A stretch of DNA of 64,000 nt from Sulfitobacter sp. F26204. GTDB taxonomy: Bacteria > Pseudomonadota > Alphaproteobacteria > Rhodobacterales > Rhodobacteraceae. Numbering within the stretch: the stretch's first letter is position 1; every line of letters starts with the position of its first letter. The position numbers were made by a program, and so were the translations under genes. The notes below the pieces were generated by a model, which saw nothing but the letters and a program-made list of their open reading frames with translations, was not told the DNA's origin and searched no databases. Shown in pieces: positions 44,972 through 52,427 of this stretch. The stretch is taken from contig NZ_JAPMLQ010000002.1 of NCBI RefSeq assembly GCF_026410305.1, positions 496,001 to 560,000 of the forward strand, written 5' to 3'.

Positions 44972-46324
44972 GTGTTAACGGGTTTGTCCAACATTCTGGG
45001 CGGAAATGGGTTGATGGCACGGGTGGTGCGCTCTTCTTCGTTCATCATTATGGGGTATGGCGGATCCCAAGCGCTGCGGCTGGCATCCAACCTGATCCTG
45101 ACAAGATTGTTATTCCCTGAAGCCTTTGGCCTGATGGCGTTGATCAGCGTTGTAACCGTGGGGTTGATGCTGTTTTCCGACGTCGGAATATCGCCGTCAA
45201 TTGCGCAAAGTAAACGGGGCGATGATCCTGCCTTCCTCAATACTGCCTGGAGCATTCAAATCGTGCGCGGGGCGCTCTTGTGGGGCATTGCGACCCTGTT
45301 GGCGGGCCCGATTGCCGCGTTTTACGACCAACCCGAGCTTGCGCAATATTTGCCGATAGCGGCGCTTTCGTTAGTTGTGTCCGGTTTCAATCCCACGCGG
45401 ATCGAAACAGCGCAGCGGCATTTGCTGATGGGGCGACTGACGGTGCTTGACCTGCTGTCACAGGTGATCGGCGTGGTGGTGATGATTGTGCTGGCAATGA
45501 TGTGGCAATCGGTGCTGGCGCTGGTGGTGGGCGGCGTTGTGGGGGCGTTGGCCAAGCTGCTGCTGACACATTTCTTTTTGCCCGGCATTCGCAACCGGTT
45601 CCAGTTTGAGCGCAAGGCGGTGGGCGAGTTGGTGACCTTTGGCAAATGGATTTTCCTGTCCACATTGGCGTGGTTCTTTGCCAGTCAGGGGGACAAGGCG
45701 ATCCTGGGCAAGTTCCTGACGCTTGAGGTTCTGGGCATTTACAACATCGGCTATTTTCTGGCGAGTTTTCCATTGCTGCTGGGGCAGGCAGTCGTGAGCA
45801 AGATCATGATACCTGTTTATCGCGAAAAGGCAGATGCCACACGTATCCAGCGCTTACGATATGGTCTGACTCTGGGTATATCGGCGCTCTTGATTGTGAT
45901 GGCGTTGCTGGGGCCGTGGCTTGTCGGGGTGCTGTATGATGCACGCTATTTGAATTCAGGCGCAATTGTCGTTGTCCTTGCGGTTAGCGTGCTGCCTCAG
46001 GTTATCGGCATCACCTACGATCAGGCGGCGCTGGCGGCTGGCGATAGTCGAAGGTTTTTTATTTACAATGCGATCCGCGCAACACTTCAAGTATCGCTTT
46101 TACTTCTGGGTGCGATTTTTGCAGGGCTGATCGGGGCAATTGCAGGGCTTGGCCTTGCCATGGTGCTGGCGCATTTTGTGTTGATCTGGCTGGCCCGTGC
46201 CCATGAGGTTTGGGACGGTCGGCATGATCTGTTTCTGGCAGTCGTCGGTGGGATTGGCGGCGGCGCGGCGCTGTGGCTGCATTGGGACAAGATCACAGCA
46301 ATGATTGCAGCAACCTCTGCCTAG
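44972..46324 (+). CDS. Wzx-type oligosaccharide flippase
   Basis: A 450-residue polytopic protein of the polysaccharide transport (PST/MATE-like) family with about twelve to fourteen helices. The segments RLASNLILTRLLFPEAFGLM and SQGDKAILGKFLTLEVLGIYN are typical. It should move undecaprenyl-linked repeat units to the periplasmic side for the Wzy-like polymerase. I used the GTG at 44972; an internal ATG at 45014 (MARVVRSSS) is the alternative. The end overlaps the convergent chain-length gene by four bases. Confidence 0.9.
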   Translation: MLTGLSNILGGNGLMARVVRSSSFIIMGYGGSQALRLASNLILTRLLFPEAFGLMALISVVTVGLMLFSDVGISPSIAQSKRGDDPAFLNTAWSIQIVRGALLWGIATLLAGPIAAFYDQPELAQYLPIAALSLVVSGFNPTRIETAQRHLLMGRLTVLDLLSQVIGVVVMIVLAMMWQSVLALVVGGVVGALAKLLLTHFFLPGIRNRFQFERKAVGELVTFGKWIFLSTLAWFFASQGDKAILGKFLTLEVLGIYNIGYFLASFPLLLGQAVVSKIMIPVYREKADATRIQRLRYGLTLGISALLIVMALLGPWLVGVLYDARYLNSGAIVVVLAVSVLPQVIGITYDQAALAAGDSRRFFIYNAIRATLQVSLLLLGAIFAGLIGAIAGLGLAMVLAHFVLIWLARAHEVWDGRHDLFLAVVGGIGGGAALWLHWDKITAMIAATSA

Positions 46325-47643
46325 GGATTACTGCCTTTGGGATTACGGGCGATGCGCGCTGCACGTCCCTGCAATCCGGCTTCGGCGCGATCTTGCCAGA
46401 ATTTTCCGATGCCTTTGCGTTTCTTGAGCCTGGGAGAGGGCGTTTCAGGGATCGAAACAACCGGCAGTAACCCCGTTTCGCGTTGCATCTGACGGGACGT
46501 ACGGATCACGGGGCGGCGGAGTTCCAACAGGAATGCAATGATCAACCCAAGACCGGTGGCCGCAACGATCCCCATGAACATGCGTTTCTTGCGACTCATG
46601 GTGGTTGGGAAATCCGGAACGCGGGCTTCTTCAAGTGTGATAAACCGCTCGCCGCGGGCTGCGTTTTCAAGGGTAAAGCCCACTTCGGCTTCGTTACGTC
46701 TGGTTGAAATCACATCAAGTTGGTTGCGCAGGCTGGTCATTCGGCGCTCGAATTCGGCCAGGGTACGTTCGACTTCCGGGCGGGTTTCGATACTGGCGCT
46801 CAGGGCAGCGCGCCGGTCAAGCAGCAGTTGACGCTGAGTGCCGAGACTGGCAAGCAATCGCCCCAGTTCTTCATCTTCGCGCTCTACAGTGGCGGCGCGG
46901 GTATTGCCGCTGCGATCGAGGTTTTCACGGGCCAATTGTGCTGTGATCAGCTCGCGGTCCAATTCGAGAATGGCGTCATTCAAACTACCGAGTTCGGAGC
47001 GGCGAAATTCGAGGGAACCTTCGACTGAAATATCGTTCTGGCTGCGAAAATCGGCGAGATCGGCCTCTTGTTGCGCGATTTCGGCTAATACTGCATCCTC
47101 TTGCTGCTGAAAAAATGCCAATGTTTCGCGGGTCTGTTCGCGACGCTGCGAAATTGCCAAGGCACGGGTTTCATCAGCAAGGGCATGGGCGACGGCACGT
47201 GCCTTTTCTGCGTCGTCCATTTCGGCAGTGATGGTCAGAACCGAAATTGCACCGTCGTCAGCAAAGCCCTCGCGCACCGCTGCGACACCCGTGATTGAAA
47301 CAGCAAGGCGCAGCATATGCACCTTTTCTGACAGGCGCAGCGCAGGAAGGTTTTGATAAAGATCGAATTCTGCAATCATCTTTTCCAGATTGCTGCGTGC
47401 CATCACTTGCTGTTCAATCAGTTGCAAGCGCCGTGCGGCCGAGCTTTCGACAGTGGAACGGGCCATTTCGTCGGAAATCTGTGGCTGTTCAATCTGGATA
47501 ACTTCGGTGGATTCATACATATGCGGCACCGAAAGTGCCCAAAAGACCGAGATAAAGCAGCCGGCAATGATGACAGCCGAAATGACACCGATGCGACGGC
47601 GCAACATGTCCAGAAAGTCAGCCAGCGAATAGATCGGTCCCAT
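46321..47643 (-). CDS. Wzz/GumC-like chain-length determinant
   Basis: A 440-residue inner-membrane protein with one helix at about residues 18-37 (VISAVIIAGCFISVFWALSV), a long coiled-coil periplasmic part rich in Glu, Arg and Leu, and a second helix at about 385-405 just after MSRKKR. This is the polysaccharide co-polymerase layout. The Pro-rich motif before the second helix is weak (RVPDFPTT). The protein has no kinase domain of its own; the partner ATPase is the next gene downstream in position (47800-48744), also on the minus strand. It starts 156 bases after that gene's stop. Confidence 0.9.
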   Translation of the reverse strand: MGPIYSLADFLDMLRRRIGVISAVIIAGCFISVFWALSVPHMYESTEVIQIEQPQISDEMARSTVESSAARRLQLIEQQVMARSNLEKMIAEFDLYQNLPALRLSEKVHMLRLAVSITGVAAVREGFADDGAISVLTITAEMDDAEKARAVAHALADETRALAISQRREQTRETLAFFQQQEDAVLAEIAQQEADLADFRSQNDISVEGSLEFRRSELGSLNDAILELDRELITAQLARENLDRSGNTRAATVEREDEELGRLLASLGTQRQLLLDRRAALSASIETRPEVERTLAEFERRMTSLRNQLDVISTRRNEAEVGFTLENAARGERFITLEEARVPDFPTTMSRKKRMFMGIVAATGLGLIIAFLLELRRPVIRTSRQMQRETGLLPVVSIPETPSPRLKKRKGIGKFWQDRAEAGLQGRAARIARNPKGSNP

Positions 47644-47741
47644 TTGCCCTATGGTATCCCACTTGAATTTGCCCGACGCAGCAATGCCGGCAACGGGTTT
47701 ACATTGTTAAAATCAGAACAATCTGACCACAATAGGGCAAA
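47643..47741. repeat. 10-bp inverted repeat pair upstream of the chain-length gene
   Basis: TTTGCCCTAT at 47643-47652 and its exact complement ATAGGGCAAA at 47732-47741 are 79 bases apart. The left copy starts at the first codon of the chain-length gene. Spaced operator half-sites are one possibility; chance is not excluded at this length. Confidence 0.25.
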
Positions 47742-47799
47742 CGTTGTGAAATTGGGAGAGGCAGAATAATGCCAATCCATTGCGCAGACTATGATGTCG

Positions 47800-48744
47800 T
47801 CAGGAATATTGCGGGATCGAATTGGCGCGGGCGCGGTTCAGAACAACCCCCAACAACGGCACCTGATTTTCCAACATTCGCTCACATTCCAGAAGTTCGC
47901 GGCCGAGGGTGCGGGTTCCGTCTGACACCAGCAAGACGCCATCAAGATGCGGCAAAAACGCTGATACATCGTCATGAGCCAGCATTGCCGGCATGTCATA
48001 AATCACCAATTCTGGCTGCAAAGCGGCGCGCATGCGTTCCATGGTATGCGCGGTTTCCGCAGCCTGAAGTGTTTCGGCAGCGTCGTTGTCTACCGCATTG
48101 TTCAATCCCAAGGCCAGGGTTTCGCTGACTTTGACCATGTGGTCACCAATCGGGCTGTGACCCATCAGGAAGTCCCGCATCGCACCACGAGGCGTGATAT
48201 CGAAAGCTTTGGCAATGCCGGGACGGCGCAGGTTGAAATCCATCAGAACTGTCCGCGAGCCAGAGATGCGGGAAAGGCTAAGTGCCAGATTGACGGCGGT
48301 GAAAGTGTTTCCGCAGCCTGAGGTCGGTGTGGTGATCGCAATATTGGTCCAGCCGTGTTCCTGTGTCGTTTGACGTAGACGGGTGCGCAACAGGTCGAAC
48401 GCACGCACCGAGGTACTGTCGCGGGCGGCGTCGACAACTGGCAGGGCCGTGTCGTTTCTGCGGTCCTGACCTGCTTCTACCTGATCCAGTTCGTGCCAGC
48501 GGGGCAGGTTCGGATCAGGCTGATAGCCCGTAGCTGCAACAGCGGGCGCAACATCAGCCTGCATGTCGGGCAGGTCATTGCGGATGTCCGGCGTGGTTTT
48601 TGCCCGCGCAGGGACCGAGGTGCCCTTGTGCGCGACAAGTGCCCTGCGAGGCCGGATGCTGTGGCGCATGCCAGCCTTTGACACCATTACCGGTGCATCC
48701 ATCAGTTCAGCCTGGAGGGGTTCTTCAGCATGGAGATCACGCAT
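47800..48744 (-). CDS. CpsD/CapB-like polysaccharide ATPase with altered Walker A
   Basis: A 314-residue BY-kinase-like protein. A variable N-terminus (about 1-110) precedes the ATPase core. Walker A reads TPTSGCGNTFTA, with Asn where the catalytic Lys normally stands; Walker A' is VLMDFNLRRPG and Walker B is LVIYDMPAML. The C-terminus has a single Tyr (IPQYS), not a Tyr cluster. It is thus probably not an efficient autokinase and may act as a structural partner of Wzz. The start is the ATG at 48744, preceded by AAGGAGG; an upstream ATG at 48771 is open but lacks such a site. Confidence 0.8.
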   Translation of the reverse strand: MRDLHAEEPLQAELMDAPVMVSKAGMRHSIRPRRALVAHKGTSVPARAKTTPDIRNDLPDMQADVAPAVAATGYQPDPNLPRWHELDQVEAGQDRRNDTALPVVDAARDSTSVRAFDLLRTRLRQTTQEHGWTNIAITTPTSGCGNTFTAVNLALSLSRISGSRTVLMDFNLRRPGIAKAFDITPRGAMRDFLMGHSPIGDHMVKVSETLALGLNNAVDNDAAETLQAAETAHTMERMRAALQPELVIYDMPAMLAHDDVSAFLPHLDGVLLVSDGTRTLGRELLECERMLENQVPLLGVVLNRARANSIPQYS

Positions 48745-48818
48745 GATTTCCTCCTTGTGAGAATTGGCCATAAGACCTGTTTACACCTTTTTCAGCCATC
48801 ATACCAAGGTTCCCCATC

Positions 48819-49565
48819 TCAGTGACCAGTCGGACGCAAGACCACGCCGATTGTCTTGAAAAGAATGGTGAGGTCCATTTTCAGTGTGAGAGAACGCTCA
48901 TAGGCGCCGTCTACTTCATTGCGGTAGGTAAAGCGTGAGTTGTTGCGTGCCGACACCTGCCACAAGCCGGTGATACCAGGCTTGAGCGCGTAGTAGCGGC
49001 TGGGATCGCCATACATTTCCAATTGGTCGGGCATCATCGGGCGGGGGCCAACGATGCTCATGTCGCCCAGCAGGACGTTCAACAACTGTGGCAATTCATC
49101 CATCGATGTTTTTCGTAAAATGCGACCCATCGGGGTGATACGCGGATCATTGCGCAGCTTTTGCAATTCGTCCCATTCGCGACGCAGGTCTGGATCATTG
49201 GACAGATATTGCTGGAGCACCGCATCGGCGTCGCGCACCATTGTGCGCAGCTTTAGGATCGAAAACCTTTTTCCATCCTCACCCAGACGATCCTGAGTAT
49301 AGAAAGGGTTACCACCTTCGATCCACAGGGCAATTGCACAAATGGCGATAATCGGCAGCGAAAAAGGCAGGGTCAAAAGCACAAACAGGATGTCCATGAC
49401 ACGTTTGCCCAGATGACGATACAAATATACCGGGCCGCTTTTGGCAGCTAAGGCGGCATCCCAAACATGGCTTTGACGTGCGACGAGTCCAGCTTCGCTG
49501 AAGGCGGGTTTGCCTGCAAAAGAGAAGATGCCAAAATCGGCGGAATTGGTTACATTGTCTTTCAT
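48819..49565 (-). CDS. ExoY/WbaP-like undecaprenyl-phosphate sugar transferase
   Basis: A 248-residue bacterial sugar transferase that starts the polysaccharide by putting the first sugar-1-phosphate on undecaprenyl phosphate. One membrane helix is at about residues 58-82 (VMDILFVLLTLPFSLPIIAIC). The catalytic core has FYTQDRLGEDGK, FSILKLRTM, KTSMDELPQLLNVL and GDMSIVGPRP, then KPGITGLWQVSARN. It is the first gene of the minus-strand chain-length module and faces a long non-coding region. Confidence 0.95.
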   Translation of the reverse strand: MKDNVTNSADFGIFSFAGKPAFSEAGLVARQSHVWDAALAAKSGPVYLYRHLGKRVMDILFVLLTLPFSLPIIAICAIALWIEGGNPFYTQDRLGEDGKRFSILKLRTMVRDADAVLQQYLSNDPDLRREWDELQKLRNDPRITPMGRILRKTSMDELPQLLNVLLGDMSIVGPRPMMPDQLEMYGDPSRYYALKPGITGLWQVSARNNSRFTYRNEVDGAYERSLTLKMDLTILFKTIGVVLRPTGH

Positions 49566-50195
49566 TCTAACCCCCCAGGGCTAAACAGATACTCAAACAC
49601 TTACACACATCCACGGGATGCCCGAACAATGGTCTGCTGCCAAACTTGTAGGGAGAGAGACTCACGGCATCAGCCAAGAACATGCTCTCCATACAGCGTT
49701 TGGTACCTGCTCCACAATATGCACTGCGAAACCTTAGTGTCGCAGCGACAGAGGGTGGATCAGAGGCCAACAGACGCTTTTAACTTGACCCAGTCATAAC
49801 ATTTTTTCGCCTTATTTGCTGAAAACCAGCGGAAACAAACTGTTTCTGCTCCTTTACAATAACATTGGGCGGCTGAAGGTGAGATTGTTGACGAAAACTC
49901 AAAAAACAGCCCCGATTTTTCGCGCCATACGGGAAAAGATCGGGATAAACAGGGGGCTAGGAGACTTCCAAAAGCAGGAAAATCGCAAAATATTCGGCGG
50001 AAAAGGGCCGAATAAAGGCGCAGCAGCCCCAAGAGAATCAGTTTGGCATGGAGATGAAAGAGGGAAATCAGGCGGAAGTCGGGCGTTTATCAGGCCAAAG
50101 TTGCCTAAGATCGTAAATACTCTATTCAGGAGCGGAACAGCCAGAAACCGCGCGGCATCCGCCGTGCATCCATGCCCAGAGCAAAGGAAAGCCTG
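49566..50195. promoter_or_regulatory. 630-base non-coding regulatory region between the sugar transferase and PfkB kinase genes
   Basis: The region is AT-richer than its flanks and separates two divergent genes. I see an imperfect 10-bp inverted repeat at 49828-49850 and a 6-bp hairpin (TTCGGC/GCCGAA) near 49994-50013. A frame of 126 codons on the plus strand (49816-50196) has no recognisable similarity and atypical composition, and I do not call it a gene. Promoters for the polysaccharide initiation genes must lie here. Confidence 0.5.
49828..49850. promoter_or_regulatory. Imperfect palindrome, candidate operator
   Basis: AGCGGAAACA and TGTTTCTGCT flank a 3-base centre (AAC); the arms match at nine of ten positions. 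It lies about 260 bases upstream of the sugar transferase start, in the region that should hold its promoter. The size and symmetry suit a dimeric helix-turn-helix regulator. Confidence 0.4.
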
Positions 50196-51119
50196 ATGAT
50201 TTTGTGTTGCGGTGAAGCCCTGATTGACATGATACCAGTGCCTCAACCGGATGGAAGCACAGCCTTTGCACCGCATGCCGGAGGGGCGATATTCAACACT
50301 GCGATTGCATTGGGACGTCTTGGGGTTCCCGTGGGAATGATCAGCGGTATTTCGCGCGATGCATTTGGTCAGCGACTGGTGGCGTCACTGGCTGAAAACA
50401 ATGTGTCCACAGATCATCTGGTTCGCTCTGACCTGCTGACGACTCTGGCAATCGTACATCTGAGAGATGGCCATGCGACTTATGCCTTTTATGATGAAGG
50501 GTCCGCAGGCCGGATGATCACGCCCGATGATATGCCACCCATTCCTGCAGGAACTTCGGCCCTGTATTTTGGCGGAATCAGTCTTGTCAGCCTGCCTGCC
50601 GCCGACAGCTATGCCGACTTGTGCCAAGTTGCATCGAAGCGGTTTCCGATCATGCTTGATCCAAATATTCGCCCTTCGTTTATCACCGACGCCCCTGCAT
50701 ATCGCGCCCGGCTGGATCGCATGTTGGCGAATTGTGATATTGTCAAAGTCTCTGATGAGGATCTGGCCTGGATGACGGGCGGCGCGGGTGGGCTTGAGGC
50801 GCAAGCAGCGGTACTGCAGGCCAAAGGCGCACGTTTTGTGATCATCACTCGCGGGGCAGAAGGGGCCATGGTGCTGGCTGATGGCAAGGTCGCCCATGCC
50901 GCTGCACAAAAAGCGGTGGTCGTGGATACAGTCGGAGCGGGGGATACCTTTAACGCGGGATTCCTGGCACATTTGCAGCGCAACGGCGCTTTGGACAAGG
51001 CCGCACTTGAAAAGATGTCCGCGGATGATCTGGCGGAGGCATTGGCATTCGGGGCGCGGGTTGCGGCTGTTACGGTGTCGCGTGCCGGGGCAAATCCGCC
51101 GTGGGCCAATGAACTATGA
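50196..51119 (+). CDS. PfkB-family carbohydrate kinase (fructokinase-like)
   Basis: A 307-residue sugar kinase starting MILCCGEALIDMIP. The PfkB signatures are present: GGAIFNTAIALGRLG near the N-terminus and DTVGAGDTFNAGF near the C-terminus, with the catalytic Asp in VGAGD. The length and motifs fit fructokinase or related ketose kinases, but the sugar is not fixed by sequence. The start is the ATG at 50196, preceded by AAAGGAAA; a frame extension of eight codons upstream is possible. Confidence 0.9.
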   Translation: MILCCGEALIDMIPVPQPDGSTAFAPHAGGAIFNTAIALGRLGVPVGMISGISRDAFGQRLVASLAENNVSTDHLVRSDLLTTLAIVHLRDGHATYAFYDEGSAGRMITPDDMPPIPAGTSALYFGGISLVSLPAADSYADLCQVASKRFPIMLDPNIRPSFITDAPAYRARLDRMLANCDIVKVSDEDLAWMTGGAGGLEAQAAVLQAKGARFVIITRGAEGAMVLADGKVAHAAAQKAVVVDTVGAGDTFNAGFLAHLQRNGALDKAALEKMSADDLAEALAFGARVAAVTVSRAGANPPWANEL

Positions 51120-51666
51120 TTGCTTGAAATGCGGTCTGGTCAGGTGGGAATGTTGTGAAAGAAACGGTCTATGCAGCGACCACAATGTGAAATTGCACAT
51201 GATGGTCACTGCAACCGCCGTAAATGGGACAGGGAGTTGCCCTTTTTACGGATACAGCGAAAGCCTGACAAAAAGGCCCTCACCGAATGGCAGCGCATAA
51301 TTTCGCACCTGATCACTGTGTCTCTCCACAAAATGGTGAAAAGAGAAACCTTCGCCGTGAAGGCCGGGATTCCGTCGGATCTGAAGACTGATAAGAGTCG
51401 ATCCTTCCGAGATCGGACTTGCCAAGGCCCGACAGGTATTTCGTGTTACCGACAGGACGGTTATGATGGATGGACCAGCATAGCGCATTTTGGGCCACCC
51501 TGGCCAAAACCCATCGCTATCATTGGACCTGTGCCCGCACTGTCGCGGTTTTGTCTGGGCCTTTCTTGTTCAACGTCCGGTCGCTGACAACCGTGATACA
51601 GGAATGCCATACTTCGGGCCCAGCTTCTGCGAACGACTTCACACAAGAGAAAGAAAAGGGGAAAAT
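51120..51666. other. 547-base stretch without a recognised gene
   Basis: No frame here resembles a known protein. The longest plus-strand frame (51171-51587, 138 codons) has an unusual composition and no start signal. One interrupted stem is visible at about 51378-51410 (GGATC and GACT pairing with AGTC and GATCC). It may be the remains of a decayed gene or a 3' region. Confidence 0.4.
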
Positions 51667-52425
51667 TCAGAGAAAATCTGCTTTTTTGATGTTTTCGAGC
51701 GCTTCAACGTCACGGATCTCGATTTTGCCACGTGACAGCGCGACATACCCCTCGCGACGCCATTCGGACAGAACCTTGGACACCACCTCGCGGGTGACAC
51801 CGACATAATCGGCGATCTGCGCTTGGGACATCACAATCCTGCCGTCGGCGCCTGAAAGATACAGAACCTTCGCCGCCAGGCGAGCGGCGGGGGGCAAGAA
51901 CACCTGTTCCTCCATTTGCCGGCTCATCCAGCGCATCCGCTTGCCCGCCAGACCCAGCAACTCTGCCGCGAGATGGGGTTCGCGGGCGATTTCGGCAATC
52001 AGCGCAGTCTGACGGATATAGCGCAGTTTGCAATCCTCGACGGCTTCGATGCGGGCGGTGCGCGGGCCAGGGTCGAACATGGCAATCTCGCCAAAAACGC
52101 TTTCGGGGCGCAAAAGGTTCAGGGACAGTTTGCGTCCGGCAGCGGAATAGACGCTGACTTCGAGCAATCCTGCGTCAAGAACATAGAGCCGATCGTCAAA
52201 CTGGTCCTGCTCAAACAAGGTTTCGCCCGCCTTGAGGTCTTGCGAGACAAAGGCCTTGTCAAAAAGACGCCGCAACTCTTGCGATGCTCCAAGAAAGAAA
52301 CCTGCCTGATCTGCCACTGGTGCCACCTCTGGTTGATAAATGTCGCTGGCGACAGAACCGATTGCAATAACGGGTCTAATCGGTTTGTTTGTTTGCAGTA
52401 AATCCTCATCAATACTAGGCGGCAT
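51667..52425 (-). CDS. Crp/Fnr-family transcriptional regulator
   Basis: A 252-residue regulator with a cyclic-nucleotide-binding fold at about residues 50-155 (LKAGETLFEQDQFDDRLYVL, VFGEIAMFDPGPRTA) and a Crp-type helix-turn-helix at the C-terminus (SQAQIADYVGVTREVVSKVL). No Cys cluster for an iron-sulfur centre is present, so it is not a classic Fnr. The effector could be a cyclic nucleotide, which fits the divergent adenylate/guanylate-cyclase-like gene. Its ATG at 52425 lies two bases from that gene's start; a GTG near residue 37 would allow a normal intergenic space. Confidence 0.9.
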   Translation of the reverse strand: MPPSIDEDLLQTNKPIRPVIAIGSVASDIYQPEVAPVADQAGFFLGASQELRRLFDKAFVSQDLKAGETLFEQDQFDDRLYVLDAGLLEVSVYSAAGRKLSLNLLRPESVFGEIAMFDPGPRTARIEAVEDCKLRYIRQTALIAEIAREPHLAAELLGLAGKRMRWMSRQMEEQVFLPPAARLAAKVLYLSGADGRIVMSQAQIADYVGVTREVVSKVLSEWRREGYVALSRGKIEIRDVEALENIKKADFL

Positions 52426-52427
52426 TT

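Noticed and set aside
49816..50196. 126-codon plus-strand frame in the gap before the PfkB gene
   Set aside because: No recognisable motif, composition unlike neighbouring genes, and no ribosome-binding site; the region is better explained as regulatory.
51171..51587. 138-codon plus-strand frame after the PfkB gene
   Set aside because: It matches no family I know and has no start signal; Cys, Arg and Pro are scattered as in chance frames.
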